The notes: generated from the letters alone by a model not told the origin. Positions 18,197 to 26,914 are shown, counted from the first letter of the stretch. The stretch: 64,000 bases of DNA from an uncultured Clostridia bacterium (GCA_947625125.1 CANQNF010000011.1:1-64000); one strand, 5' to 3'. Made by a program: numbers and translations.

Positions 18197-18511
18197 ATGA
18201 ACCAAGAGGTAAATAACGACATACACAATTTATCACACACAAAGTGGAATTGCAAGTATCACAGCCGTAAAGATTCTCAGAAAATGGGGAATATGAAAAT
18301 GAAGTACCGAAACCGAGAATTCTGGTGCAGAGGGTACTATGCAGATACGGCAAATGAATGCAAAAAATATTGAGGCATACATCAGAAACCAGCTTGAAGA
18401 ATACAGACTGAGCGGCCAGATGAGTTTCAGTGATTATGACCCGTTAACGGGTAGCAGGTAACATAAGAAACGCAAGGGCCGGACCGAACCTACGCCTTTA
18501 GGCGTGGCCGG
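18197..18511 (+). pseudogene. tnpA: IS200/IS605-family TnpA relic with right-end hairpin
   Basis: The frame starting at 18197 reads NLSHTKWNCKYH, the N-terminus of IS200/IS605 TnpA, then jumps directly to KYRNREFWCRGYYADT, which belongs near the C-terminus, so the central HUH region is deleted. After ADTA a frameshift follows and the correct tail (NAKNIEAYIRNQLEEYRLSG, ending DPLTGSR at 18461) continues in another frame. The small hairpin ACGCC-TTTA-GGCGT within CGAACCTACGCC...GGCGTGGCCGG (about 18486-18511) looks like the subterminal end structure of these elements. This is a dead, internally deleted insertion sequence. From here to 18723 (~210 bp) I see nothing else. Confidence 0.8.
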
Positions 18512-18723
18512 TAGAACAGGGCCTTGCCCGTAAGAGAAAAAGTTTTGGCGGAGAAGGGAGGTATTTATGCATTTAAAATCCCCGAATAAAAATCTTCCTC
18601 GGCCTCCTGCTGCGAATCCGCGCTAAAGAATACTTTTTCATCATTTCCGTAATAGTTTACCCCCTTAATCGTCCTGACCGACCAAGGGGGGGTAATGTAA
18701 TTCTCCTTTAATTTGACGAAAAT

Positions 18724-19053
18724 CTATCCTCCCATCCCGCCGAGCATGCAGAAAAGTCCTATCAAAAAGATAATAGCCATTGCCGGGAGCGATGACAAAA
18801 CATACGCTTTTTCTGCGGCCGCGTCGCCTTTTTTGCCTTGAATTCGCGCCGCAAGCAAAAACAGCGTCCCGATAACCGTCACGGCGGCGGGAAATATAAG
18901 ACATTCAAATTTGCTCCCGAACCTGTCGACCCCGCCGGCGGCATTCGGATTTAAATGCAGGGGAATTTCCGCCGGGAGAATGAAAAGTAACGCAAGCGTG
19001 CCGACCCACGAAACCGCCATCACCGAAAACGCACAGATATAAAGCTTTTTCAT
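18724..19053 (-). CDS. DUF1648-domain membrane protein
   Basis: A 109-residue integral membrane protein with three hydrophobic segments (residues ~3-25, ~49-68, ~85-103). The segment LPAEIPLHLNPNAAGGVDRF resembles the DUF1648 signature found in SdpI-like and PadR-linked membrane proteins. The second Met was taken as start because GGGAGG lies 7 bases before it; the first Met overlaps the Shine-Dalgarno sequence. It has its own consensus promoter. Function is unknown; DUF1648 proteins are often next to transcriptional regulators and in some cases (SdpI) act in immunity and signalling, but nothing here shows that. Confidence 0.72.
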   Translation of the reverse strand: MKKLYICAFSVMAVSWVGTLALLFILPAEIPLHLNPNAAGGVDRFGSKFECLIFPAAVTVIGTLFLLAARIQGKKGDAAAEKAYVLSSLPAMAIIFLIGLFCMLGGMGG

Positions 19054-19097
19054 CTGCATGCCTCCCGAAAATATTTTTCCGAAAAATCGCTGTTTAT

Positions 19098-19126
19098 ATT
19101 ATGCGGCATTTTTCGGGGAATGTCAA
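19098..19126 (-). promoter_or_regulatory. Promoter of the DUF1648 gene
   Basis: Minus strand TTGACA (19126-19121), 17-bp spacer, CATAAT (19103-19098). The region also forms a CCGAAAAA/TTTTTCGG hairpin between this promoter and the end of the DUF2812 gene. Confidence 0.7.
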
Positions 19127-19141
19127 GCGGTATTCCGCCGT

Positions 19142-19951
19142 CTACCCTATCGAAAACCTGCCCTTATGCTTATCGGCTTCGATTTTGACTTTGACCTTTT
19201 CTGGCGCGCTTACGCTGTAGGACCCGGTTTGCATGTCCGATTCATCAAAAATCACATCGCCGTCGGCGTCGCAGATCTCGATAGAAATTTCCCCCGACTC
19301 CGTTTCCACGTCTATTCTGAGCTCGTCGGTTTTTGGGCGAATAGTTTTTTTCATCGTTCCGTCGAGCATGGCGTATTTCCCCGACCAGCTGCTAAGGCCT
19401 TTATTTCCGACGTAGCCGATAGTCGTATAGCTTCCCAAATCGTCCGCAAAAATCGCGCTCGCCGTCACCAAAACCGCCATAACGACCGCGGCCGCGATTG
19501 CAAATATCCACAGCTTGCGGACTTTCTTTTTGTATTCTTTTATGTCGGTTTCATCGGTGTGCAGTTCAAAATCTTTTCCGTCGTTTTCCTTTTCAACAAT
19601 GAGAAGCTCTTTGTTATATGCGCCGGCTGTAGTGGCGATTCTGCCGCCCTTGTCGGCCCACGGACGAACGACGACCTTTGCGACCGAATAATCAAGATTT
19701 AAATTTTTGAACATTACACGGTAGCCGCAGTCCTCCAAAAAATCGGCATATTCCCTGGCGTTCCGCTTGGATTTTTCCCCGACAAATTCGACGGCGTAGC
19801 GATATTTCCCCGGCTCGCACTCCTCAAATTCATACCATGCTCTGCCGGTATTCACAAGGCGAAGCCCCTTGTCGGCCATCTTGTTCAGCCAATTTTTCTG
19901 TTTATCCAAAAATCCCCAAAAGAAGCGGTAATATTTTTTGCGCATGATCAT
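19142..19951 (-). CDS. DUF2812 membrane protein, PadR partner
   Basis: A 269-residue protein. The N-terminal half (KKYYRFFWGFLDKQKNWLNK, ADKGLRLVNT, YEFEECEPGKYRYAVEF) matches the DUF2812 pattern; one transmembrane helix lies at about residues 145-167 (LWIFAIAAAVVMAVLVTASA), followed by an extracytoplasmic beta-rich domain. The start is placed at MIMRKKYY, overlapping the PadR stop codon (ATGA). DUF2812 proteins are typically encoded directly after PadR regulators, as here, and are presumed to be targets or partners of that regulator; their activity is unknown. Confidence 0.75.
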   Translation of the reverse strand: MIMRKKYYRFFWGFLDKQKNWLNKMADKGLRLVNTGRAWYEFEECEPGKYRYAVEFVGEKSKRNAREYADFLEDCGYRVMFKNLNLDYSVAKVVVRPWADKGGRIATTAGAYNKELLIVEKENDGKDFELHTDETDIKEYKKKVRKLWIFAIAAAVVMAVLVTASAIFADDLGSYTTIGYVGNKGLSSWSGKYAMLDGTMKKTIRPKTDELRIDVETESGEISIEICDADGDVIFDESDMQTGSYSVSAPEKVKVKIEADKHKGRFSIG

Positions 19952-20265
19952 TCTTCCATAATTTTTTCCGCAACGTTGACAAGCTCTTTTAATCTTAAAA
20001 TCTCCCTGCCGCAGACGTCTTTTCCGGCGCTTGTGATGACGTATTCTTTTTTTCGTCCGTCGGTATCGCCGTACGGCTTTATCCACCCTTTTTCTTCAAG
20101 AGAAGTAAGAGCGCCGTACAAAGTCCCCGCGCCAAGCGCCAGCCGACCGTTCGTTTTTTCTTCGATAAACTGCATTATGGCATACCCGTGCTTCGGCTGA
20201 TACAGCGACAGCAAAACGAAAAACGTCACCTCGGTCAGCGCTCCGCCCTTAATGTTGTCCCGCAA
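19948..20265 (-). CDS. PadR-family transcriptional regulator
   Basis: A 105-residue PadR-type winged-helix repressor: TEVTFFVLLSLYQPKHGYAI, GRLALGAGTLYGALTSLEEK (recognition helix) and GRKKEYVITSAGK (wing), then a C-terminal helix ending at KIMEE. The start is TTG with AAGGGG 7 bases upstream. It is the first gene of a unit with the DUF2812 gene and very probably represses its own promoter, where inverted repeats are seen. The inducer is unknown. Confidence 0.88.
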   Translation of the reverse strand: MRDNIKGGALTEVTFFVLLSLYQPKHGYAIMQFIEEKTNGRLALGAGTLYGALTSLEEKGWIKPYGDTDGRKKEYVITSAGKDVCGREILRLKELVNVAEKIMEE

Positions 20266-20278
20266 TTTTTCATCCCCT

Positions 20279-20326
20279 TATTACGTTTACTGTAATAATT
20301 ATATCACTAACCGTAATAGTTGTCAA
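20279..20326 (-). promoter_or_regulatory. PadR promoter with overlapping operator
   Basis: Minus strand TTGACA (20326-20321), 17-bp spacer, TATAAT (20303-20298): a perfect sigma-A promoter. Directly downstream TATTAC-N7-GTAATA (20297-20279) is an inverted repeat suited to a PadR dimer; a related ATTAC motif recurs within the spacer. This arrangement implies autorepression. Confidence 0.75.
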
Positions 20327-20360
20327 GAGGAAATGCGAAAAAATTTAAAATATTATTGAA

Positions 20361-20404
20361 AATGCATAAAACCGCCGCGCCCAAAACAAGCGCAGCGGCT
20401 TTTA
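20361..20404 (-). terminator. Terminator of the sigma/ABC operon
   Basis: On the minus strand GCCGC-TGCGC and GCGC-GGCGG form an imperfect hairpin ending in TTTTAT, shortly after the stop codon of the last ABC permease gene. Confidence 0.65.
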
Positions 20405-20417
20405 AAAATTTCCGAAA

Positions 20418-21518
20418 TCACATGCCCTTTCTTTTGAATTCTTTCCATCCCGTCAACATGGCGCACGCCGAAATAACCGCCCAAACCGCCGCCGTCGCCG
20501 CCTCGAACCACGGCCCTCTTGCCGGGTCGAATTCTATGAACCACATCCCCGTGCTGTCAAAAAGTATCGCCGGGGTCATCAGCGAAACGGTGTGCCATAC
20601 CCCTGCGGGAACGGCGTACGGCAAAAGCATGGCCCCCAAAAACGCAACGCCCAAGCCGAGCATTGCAAAATAGCTGTTTCGCAGGAAAAAATACGTTCCT
20701 GCGCATACCGCGGCGGTTATAAGTATCAGCATTTCGCAAAGTCCGAGCGAGAGTAAAAGCTGTCCCAAAACGCTTAATTTAAACCATGTTACAAACGGAT
20801 ACGTGAAAAACGAGGTCGGCTCGGTAAGCGTGAACGCGCTCACGGACGTATGCCACAGCCCTTTCATCGGCACCGTGCAGGCAAATGCCGCAAGCGGGAT
20901 GACGAACAATACCGCCGACGATAAGACGCTGAAAACCGCGCCTGCAAGTATTTTTTTCAGCTGCACGCCCCGCCCGCACTTCGTCGCGTAAATCAGCCCC
21001 TCTGCGGCGTTCACGCGCTCATAGTCCATCAGATACAAAACCCCGAGCGCCGCCACGAGCATGCTCTCCAAAAGCGAGCGGGACAAAAGCCCGCCGAGCT
21101 TTCGGTGGATTTTATACGCGGGTCCGGGGTAGAAATCTCCGCCGGCTTCGTCCGAATTCCGGATATTTTCAACGCGCGTTTGAAGCTTCGCATAATTATT
21201 TTCCGCCCGTCTGAAATAGTCCGAATCCTCCGGCACAGTCGGAAAATACAGCGCCATTTTCTGCTTAAAAATTTCGTTCATGTCAAGCCCGTCATAGAGT
21301 GCCGACAATTCATCATAAAAGCCCTTGTAGTATTCCTTTGCGCCGTCTTCGGCGGATTCCTCCCCGACTATCGCCGCATAAATTTCACGGTAGCCGCTGT
21401 ATTTCGGCGACAGGTCGTCAAGGAGCATGAAAATATCAAACGCCGCGAACACCAAAAGAAGCCCTAAAAGAAACGGACAGAGCAGGAGTTTTTTCAGTTC
21501 ATGCCGAAAAATTTTCAC
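20418..21518 (-). CDS. ABC-2 type transporter permease (second subunit)
   Basis: A 366-residue polytopic protein: N-terminal hydrophobic helix (CPFLLGLLLVFAAFDIFMLL), a large extracytoplasmic segment (~35-150), then five or six membrane helices, as in ABC-2 permeases that work with a single ATPase. Its start overlaps the end of the preceding permease by 4 bp. It is the last gene of the operon sigma factor - membrane protein - ATPase - permease - permease. Substrate is unknown; such modules commonly export antimicrobial peptides or give resistance to them. Confidence 0.78.
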   Translation of the reverse strand: MKIFRHELKKLLLCPFLLGLLLVFAAFDIFMLLDDLSPKYSGYREIYAAIVGEESAEDGAKEYYKGFYDELSALYDGLDMNEIFKQKMALYFPTVPEDSDYFRRAENNYAKLQTRVENIRNSDEAGGDFYPGPAYKIHRKLGGLLSRSLLESMLVAALGVLYLMDYERVNAAEGLIYATKCGRGVQLKKILAGAVFSVLSSAVLFVIPLAAFACTVPMKGLWHTSVSAFTLTEPTSFFTYPFVTWFKLSVLGQLLLSLGLCEMLILITAAVCAGTYFFLRNSYFAMLGLGVAFLGAMLLPYAVPAGVWHTVSLMTPAILFDSTGMWFIEFDPARGPWFEAATAAVWAVISACAMLTGWKEFKRKGM

Positions 21519-22741
21519 AGAATATCCCTCCTGCCGTCCCGCTTAAGTATCAGGCAGACCGCGGCCGTGACGGCGATACATATGGGCAGGATTATCAAAA
21601 ACGGCAGGGCGACGGAGCTCCAAAAGCGGGAGAGCGTCCATGTTCGCTGAGCGCTGAAAAGACCGGCCGTTGAGAAAAATTTTGCCGCGCATAGGGCCAC
21701 GAGAGTCGGTATCGAGACCGCAAGACCCGAGATGTAATTCGTAGCAAATCTGCCGATAATATAGCTTAAAAGCCCCGCAACGCCGGAGAAAATTATCACC
21801 GCCGCGGCCATGATGATAAGATACTGCCGGTAGCTTATCTTCACCCACATATCGTGATAGAAGTTGTCCATCGGGCAGTTTAAAAACACCCCTGCGCCCT
21901 TATTCAAAAGCGCCGCGCCGTATATGAGGCATGCCAGAGCGCCGGCCAAAAGCCCGAAAATCCCACAGACCGCCGTCTGGATTTTAAATATTTTCCTGCC
22001 GATTTTTGATGACAGCGCGATGGGGTAAATTCCTCTCAGACGGTCGGTTATGAGCATTAAAATCACCGCCGAAAAAACTGTGATACAGCTTATTATCGTA
22101 AGATACAGCGAGTCGTTTTCGACGACATTCGACGGGGTCGCGGGCAGGAGAGATATTTCGTCCGAAAAGCATTTTTCCCTTATCATCTCAGCCATTTCGG
22201 GGTTCAGCTCGCTCAAATAACCGTCAAGTATCTTAATTGTTTCATCGGTTGCAAACGCCTTTCCTATATCGATCTGTTGGGTTATTTTGTTTAAATCCTG
22301 GAGCTTGAAAAGAAGCTCGGAAGCAGGCTCTTCGCGAAACATGTACCTGTCCGCTTCGGCCAAAACTTCTTCATCGTTTCCCGAAAATGCCTCGCCGGAA
22401 GCGTCCTTTGTTTGCAGGCCGTTTTTCACTTCAATATACTGCTCATAGGTTTCTATTCCGTTTTCTTTAAATATCTCGCTCTTTTGGAGCTCCGCGTTTA
22501 CCTGCGAAACTATCTCGTTTCTGAACTCATAAAACTGCGGCATCTCGTCGCGTGACAGCGTGGGGCCGACCCTCTCCGCCAATTCCGAATAAACTTCGGT
22601 GTTCCAGGGGCTTTCGACCTGAAACTGCGGCCAGTACCCGAGCGCGAAGAATCCCTTGTAAAAAATAAATGTAAAGATTATCAGCATTACAAGTAAAATC
22701 GGGTTGAAAAGTTTTTTAGCTTCGTTAAATATTATCTTCAT
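21515..22741 (-). CDS. ABC-2 type transporter permease (first subunit)
   Basis: A 408-residue protein with one N-terminal helix (residues ~12-32), a long extracytoplasmic loop (~35-210) and about six C-terminal helices, the same layout as its downstream neighbour, so the two probably form a heterodimer. The gene starts 4 bp after the ATPase stop codon. No periplasmic-binding protein is encoded nearby, consistent with an exporter. Confidence 0.78.
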   Translation of the reverse strand: MKIIFNEAKKLFNPILLVMLIIFTFIFYKGFFALGYWPQFQVESPWNTEVYSELAERVGPTLSRDEMPQFYEFRNEIVSQVNAELQKSEIFKENGIETYEQYIEVKNGLQTKDASGEAFSGNDEEVLAEADRYMFREEPASELLFKLQDLNKITQQIDIGKAFATDETIKILDGYLSELNPEMAEMIREKCFSDEISLLPATPSNVVENDSLYLTIISCITVFSAVILMLITDRLRGIYPIALSSKIGRKIFKIQTAVCGIFGLLAGALACLIYGAALLNKGAGVFLNCPMDNFYHDMWVKISYRQYLIIMAAAVIIFSGVAGLLSYIIGRFATNYISGLAVSIPTLVALCAAKFFSTAGLFSAQRTWTLSRFWSSVALPFLIILPICIAVTAAVCLILKRDGRRDIL

Positions 22742-22745
22742 ATCG

Positions 22746-23594
22746 TCACCTGTATGTCACGAGGAAAAAGTCCTCTAAATCAGGCTCGGCGATCTGATAT
22801 GGGGCAGGGGAGGGGCTGTAAAACCTCACCGCCATCGAGCCTTGCTCCTGCCTCGCCGACAGAACGAAATACTCCCGCTCAAAGGCCTCATATTCTCCGT
22901 CCGGCACCGATGTTTCGTACACCTGCCCCTCAAGCTCCTTTGAGACCTCCGGCACAGTGCTGTCCCGAAAAATTTTTCTGTCCTTTATCATTACGACCCG
23001 GTTTGCTATGCTCTCTATATCGCTCACGATGTGGGTCGAGAGGATGACGGTGCGGTCCTTTGACATGGCGGAGATGATATTGCGAAATCTCACCCGCTCC
23101 TTGGGGTCGAGTCCCGCCGTCGGCTCGTCCAAAATAAGTATCTTCGGGTCGGACATGACGGCCTGGGCTATGCCCACGCGCTGGAGCATCCCGCCGGAGA
23201 ATTTTTTCATTTTAATATTTTTCGATTCCGTAAGCCCGACCTCGTCGATGACCTTGTCTATTTTTTCGCGAAGCCCTTTTTCGGGCATGCCCTTGAGCGC
23301 GGCCAGATATTCAAGATACCTAACCGGCGTGCTGCCGCGATAATAGCCGAACTGCTGGGGCAGATAGCCGATAAGCCCGCGGTACTCTGCGCCCAATTTT
23401 TCTATCGGCGTGCCGCAGTATAAGATCTCCCCCGAAGTAGGCGTCAAAAGCGTCGTGAGCATTTTTATCAGCGTGGTCTTGCCCGCTCCGTTTGGCGCCA
23501 AAAGCCCGTAGAGCCCGTTTCCGAGGCTCAGCGATATATTTTCCACGGCCGGCTTTTTGCCGTAGCATTTTGTGACGTTGTCAACAGTCAGCAT
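22746..23594 (-). CDS. ABC transporter ATP-binding protein
   Basis: A 282-residue ATPase with Walker A PNGAGKTT (about residues 34-41), Q-loop YLPQQFGYYRG, signature motif FSGGMLQRVGIAQ, Walker B ILILDEPTAGLDP and the switch His in LSTHIVSD. It is of the CcmA/BcrA group that pairs with ABC-2 permeases, and the C-terminal ~65 residues are the usual extension of that group. It overlaps the preceding membrane-protein gene by 14 bp and has its own GGAAAGGTGG ribosome binding site. Confidence 0.92.
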   Translation of the reverse strand: MLTVDNVTKCYGKKPAVENISLSLGNGLYGLLAPNGAGKTTLIKMLTTLLTPTSGEILYCGTPIEKLGAEYRGLIGYLPQQFGYYRGSTPVRYLEYLAALKGMPEKGLREKIDKVIDEVGLTESKNIKMKKFSGGMLQRVGIAQAVMSDPKILILDEPTAGLDPKERVRFRNIISAMSKDRTVILSTHIVSDIESIANRVVMIKDRKIFRDSTVPEVSKELEGQVYETSVPDGEYEAFEREYFVLSARQEQGSMAVRFYSPSPAPYQIAEPDLEDFFLVTYR

Positions 23595-24285
23595 ACCTTG
23601 TTTCCACCTTTCCGACGTATAAAATTATTCCCGCAATGCTCGCGGCCGCGACCAGAATATGAACGGCAAGCGGGACTATATTGATAAAGCGGTTAAATAT
23701 CATCGCGCCTTTTTCGGAACCTGCTGAGAGCGCGCACACCGCCGCCCACAATGCCGGGAGAGCGCATATAGCCGTGGAGCTTCCGAATTTTTGATATATT
23801 TTCATGCTTAAAAGCGCCAAAATCACTGTGAACGCAGTGCCGGCCGCGCAAAGGCTCCACACGCCGTTTAAATGCCGAAAAACGGCCGCCATCAGCGCAA
23901 GGTTCATGAACACTGCCGCGACCGAGGCATAGAGCGTTCTCAATGCTACAATATAAAAATACGGAAACCTGAGAGCCGATTTAAGCTCGACGGTCTCGCT
24001 CTGCTCCTCCGAAAAAATTGAGAGAAAGCTGAACGAAAAGTAGCTTAGCGGGTATATTCCGAGAATCGCAAGCCCGGAGCTGAGCGGGTCGGCGTTTTTA
24101 AGACCCATGCAGAGCCACCAGAGCAGCGCGTATATGAGAATGCTTATAAACCCGGCCGAACCGCAGCCGTGAAAGACGGTTTTAAGTCCCGGACGGCGTA
24201 TTTTTTTTCGCATGACCGCCGCTTCGACGACTGTTTTTTTGCATTTTTCGATTTCATCCCTCGGCGGGTATTTAATTTCTATCAT
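23581..24285 (-). CDS. Membrane protein, possible anti-sigma factor
   Basis: A 234-residue protein with a short basic cytoplasmic N-terminus (MIEIKYPPRDEIEKCKKTVV) and six hydrophobic segments from about residue 45 on. It overlaps the ECF sigma gene by 14 bp and is followed by the ABC ATPase. Polytopic proteins directly after an ECF sigma factor are often the cognate anti-sigma factor, so this role is proposed from position only; I do not see a ZAS zinc motif. It could instead be an additional transporter subunit. Confidence 0.65.
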   Translation of the reverse strand: MIEIKYPPRDEIEKCKKTVVEAAVMRKKIRRPGLKTVFHGCGSAGFISILIYALLWWLCMGLKNADPLSSGLAILGIYPLSYFSFSFLSIFSEEQSETVELKSALRFPYFYIVALRTLYASVAAVFMNLALMAAVFRHLNGVWSLCAAGTAFTVILALLSMKIYQKFGSSTAICALPALWAAVCALSAGSEKGAMIFNRFINIVPLAVHILVAAASIAGIILYVGKVETRYADC

Positions 24286-24820
24286 GCTCCCGCTCCTTTC
24301 TTATTTTTCGCAAAACCGCGTAGTAGCGCGTTTTGACGGTGTTTTCGGAGATGTTTAAGCGCTCGGCGATTTCCGCAAAGGTCATCTCCCCGAAAATTTT
24401 CATCTGAAAAACGATTGCAAAGGACGGCTCAAGCTCCGATACGGTTTTCATGACCGACTGAATATCCTCGCGGTTTTCAAGCAGCCTTTCGACGTCAAAG
24501 CCGTCGGCGGTTTCCGGCAGATCCTCCAAAGCGGCCGAAAGCGAGGTTTCGCGATGGGCCCGGCTTCGGTAGTAGTCGGTTATCTTGTTCGCGGCGATTT
24601 TATAGAGCCATGTGCGAAAAGACGCGCGCCCGTCGAACGCTGCGAGCGATGTAAAAACGGTCAGAAAGATGTCCTGAGTAAGGTCTTTTGCCAAATCTAC
24701 CGCCCCGGTCTGGCGGTAGACGTAGGCGTAGATTTTTTCGTAGTACCGCGTAAAAAGCTCCTCGGCGGCCGCTCTCTGGCGCCGCAGGATACGCCGAATA
24801 AGTTTTTCATCCGAAGCCAC
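24272..24820 (-). CDS. ECF-type RNA polymerase sigma factor
   Basis: A sigma-70 family protein of about 182 residues with region 2 (LFTRYYEKIYAYVYRQTG, DLAKDLTQDIFLTVF, GRASFRTWLYKIAANKITDY) and region 4 (SFAIVFQMKIFGEMTFAEIA, LNISENTVKTRYYAVLRKIR). The GTG at 24820 was chosen because GGCGGTG lies 8 bases upstream and region 2 begins soon after; the longer frame has no ribosome binding site. It leads the operon containing a membrane protein and an ABC-2 transporter, so it probably drives an envelope-stress type response including its own operon. Confidence 0.88.
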   Translation of the reverse strand: MASDEKLIRRILRRQRAAAEELFTRYYEKIYAYVYRQTGAVDLAKDLTQDIFLTVFTSLAAFDGRASFRTWLYKIAANKITDYYRSRAHRETSLSAALEDLPETADGFDVERLLENREDIQSVMKTVSELEPSFAIVFQMKIFGEMTFAEIAERLNISENTVKTRYYAVLRKIRKEREHDRN

Positions 24821-25080
24821 ATTCTCACCGCCTTGCATAAGTATATACGAAATTTTAGTGGGGATAGTTTTATTATAGCAGAAAGTTGGGGGAATTTTGC
24901 TATAGTCAGCCGTCTTTTGCGGTCCGGCGAAATCGGGGAGCAAATGGCGGCCTAAATTAATTATAATAATCGCTTGAGATTATTATAGCAGATTTTTTGC
25001 CGTGTGACCAGAAAGCGGAACAGAAAATCAGGAGGGGGAGGGATTCAGAACCGGGTGGTAAAAGATAGGGGGAGTGGAAT

Positions 25081-25192
25081 GAGAGTGGCCGAAACGGCCG
25101 CATTTAAATGAAAAGGGAGAAGCGAAAAGCGTTTAGTAACGGCAAGTCATCCTGCAAATAATTTTTATAATGTGGGCGGAATGGACACTCCC
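25081..25192 (+). mobile_element. MITE-like repeat, copy 2
   Basis: Starts GAGAGTGGCCGAAACGGCCG and ends with GGGCGGAATGGACACTCCC; the interior matches copy 1 almost base for base (CGTTTAGTAACGGCAAGTCA). The bases after its right end (GCAGTGCC) recur next to copies 3 and 4. No target duplication is evident. Confidence 0.85.
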
Positions 25193-25256
25193 GCAGTGCC
25201 TGCCTCGGCCGTGAATTATAATCTTATCCAAACAGATTTTGTATAATTCTTCCTTT

Positions 25257-25635
25257 CAGCTATCTCCCGCACTTCTCCATTATCCCCTCTGCAATTTCCC
25301 TGATTTCCGCTTTAAACTTCTCTCCAATGAACGCAGGGTTTTGTCCAAGAGTACGAGGCGAGACACGCGGGATTTTGCCCAAGAGAGCGTCCTGTGGAAC
25401 GGTCGATTGGCTGCAAAATCAGCTTGTCTTATGGTCGTTTATGACCGCGAAGTCCGATTGGGAACAAAACCGGCTTTCATTGCCGATATGCAGCGCGCTC
25501 AAAAACCTGTTACGGCAGTTTTCGACCAGCGTTCCGCTGTCGCAAAATGCAAGGTGCTGCTTTAAAATCTCATCAAATGTAAAGGATTTTATGTTCAGAA
25601 CCGCCGTCCAACTGCTTTCGCCTATTCGTCATTCT
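25257..25635 (-). pseudogene. Unrecognised coding relic
   Basis: In a ~1-kb stretch without a convincing gene, one minus-strand frame reads coherently from SFTFDEILKQHLAFCDSGTL to a single TGA and on to LGQNPAFIGEKFKAEIREIA, ending KCGR just before a possible GAAAGGAAG. No start codon or ribosome binding site is visible and the family is not recognised. It may be the remains of a gene or chance. The rest of the stretch 24960-25960 holds MITE copy 2, a terminator and a TAGTAGTTAGT/ACTAACTACTA inverted repeat (~25828-25895). Confidence 0.25.
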
Positions 25636-25669
25636 GCACAAAAATGCCCCGAAAAATTCTACATCCATT

Positions 25670-25713
25670 CCGCGGACAAGTCCGTATTTTTGGACTCCAC
25701 GGGCGGTTTTTTT
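25670..25713 (+). terminator. Rho-independent terminator
   Basis: CCGC...AGTCC and GGACT...GCGG form a two-part hairpin with loop GTATTTTT, followed by seven T residues (25707-25713). The transcript it ends is not identified. Confidence 0.65.
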
Positions 25714-25966
25714 ATTTTTTTTCGTTTTGTTGCATTGAAACGTGCAACATTCCCCGCTTTTTCCGCTGTTTATGAAAGGCGTTGCAAAATGCGCAAAATG
25801 CGGATAGTTATTAGTTGTTTAGTTATTAGTAGTTAGTCCACGCACTTTTCAAAATCGCCGCAAGGCGACGCCTCGCAACTAACTACTAACTACTATAAAG
25901 TAATAACGTCAGATTTTACGATTTAAATTGATAAAGTGATTTTTTGTATTTATACTCTTATGAATT

Positions 25967-26701
25967 TTGCACATTTTGCACACGCTGAGCGACAAAATGC
26001 GCAAAATGCGAAAATGTTTCAGAAAGGAGAATTTTACGCTTTTTGACGATATAAAATCCGCGCTCGACATGCCCGCCGTCGTCCGCGGTTACGGCCTTAA
26101 AATCAACCGCTCGGGCTTGGCGATTTGTCCGTTTCATGCCGAAAAAACGCCGTCCGCGAAGATTTACCCCGACGCTTTTCACTGCTTCGGCTGCGGGGTT
26201 CATGCGGACGTCATCGGGTTTACGCAGAGGCTTTTCGGGCTTGCGAGGCCGATTGATGCGGCGAAAAAATTGAATGATGATTTTTATCTGCACCTTGATG
26301 TCGGCGGTAAGGCGCAGTCCGCGCAGGTGAGCGAGTACCGCAGGAGGCAGCAGGAGCGCGAGGAGTATGAGCGGTGGGAAAGGGAGGCGTGGAATACCCT
26401 CCGGGGGTATCTGAGGACGATGTATGACTGGCGGGAGATGGTGCCCAAAAGCCCTGATGAGGAGCCTGACCCGAGGTTTGCGTATGCGCTGGGTCAGGCG
26501 GGGTATGCGGAATATTTGTGCGAGGAGTTCATAGCCGCCGACGAAAATGGGAGAAAGGCTATGAGGGCAGAGGTGGAGAGGGCGGAAGGGTTTTTAGGCG
26601 GGGTGAGCGATGGGCTTAAAACAGGGGTCCCCGCAAAGCGCAGCTTTGTGGGGAAAAGCCGGAGCAGCGGAATGAGTGAAGCGGCGATTTCAAATGCGTA
26701 G
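25967..26701 (+). CDS. CHC2 zinc-finger primase-like protein of a mobile element
   Basis: The core (LFDDIKSALDMPAVVRGYGL, CPFHAEKTPSAKIY, FHCFGCGVHADVIGF) is the CHC2 zinc-binding domain of DnaG-type primases, with Cys-x2-His and Cys-x2-Cys ligands. No Toprim domain follows; the remaining ~120 residues are charged and helical. Short CHC2-only proteins of this kind are common in phages and conjugative elements. The start is uncertain: AAAGGAG at about 26022 points to a site where no ATG is in frame (the sequence reads TTTACGCTTTTTGAC), so either an upstream ATG at ~26000 is used or the start codon has been lost. The last 25 residues are encoded by a CCCCGCAAAGC hairpin region and may not be native. 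Confidence 0.7.
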   Translation: MHILHTLSDKMRKMRKCFRKENFTLFDDIKSALDMPAVVRGYGLKINRSGLAICPFHAEKTPSAKIYPDAFHCFGCGVHADVIGFTQRLFGLARPIDAAKKLNDDFYLHLDVGGKAQSAQVSEYRRRQQEREEYERWEREAWNTLRGYLRTMYDWREMVPKSPDEEPDPRFAYALGQAGYAEYLCEEFIAADENGRKAMRAEVERAEGFLGGVSDGLKTGVPAKRSFVGKSRSSGMSEAAISNA

Positions 26702-26743
26702 CATGCAGAAAGCGCCGCAAGCGATATGAAGCTTGCGACGCCG

Positions 26744-26766
26744 TGGTGGAGCATACGGGATTCGAA
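26744..26766 (-). other. tRNA 3'-end-like sequence (candidate att site)
   Basis: On the minus strand TTCGAATCCCGTATGCTCC followed by ACCA reads as T-loop, T-stem 3' side, acceptor 3' side, discriminator and CCA of a tRNA, but no tRNA body precedes it. Such fragments mark where a tyrosine-integrase element inserted into a tRNA gene elsewhere or was rearranged. Confidence 0.6.
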
Positions 26767-26881
26767 AATCCAAAATGCTTTTCTCTGATTTTGCAGAACT
26801 TGCGTAAAGCGGCTAAAATAGGGCATTTAAGAGCAAGATACAAAAACCCGATTGCTCTATTTTACACCGACTTTTCGCAGT

Positions 26882-26914
26882 AATAAAGAACAAATAAAGA
26901 ACAATCAATGAACA
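26882..26914 (+). repeat. Tandem AATAAAGAACA repeats (possible integrase arm sites)
   Basis: AATAAAGAACA occurs twice head to tail (26882-26892, 26893-26903), followed by the degenerate AATCAATGAACA. Short direct repeats about 120 bp from a tRNA-end core are typical arm-type binding sites of phage-like integrases. Confidence 0.55.

Noticed and set aside
25327-25836. Plus-strand open frame of 169 codons between the sigma factor and primase-like genes
   Set aside because: No ribosome binding site, runs through a terminator hairpin, and composition is not protein-like; the minus-strand relic is the more coherent reading.
25828-25895. TAGTAGTTAGT/ACTAACTACTA inverted repeat as a regulatory operator
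   Set aside because: It is low-complexity and not linked to a promoter; it may be a simple hairpin or repeat relic, so it was mentioned only in passing.
26744-26766. A complete tRNA gene
   Set aside because: Only the T-loop to CCA part is present; no anticodon or D arm precedes it and the T stem does not pair.
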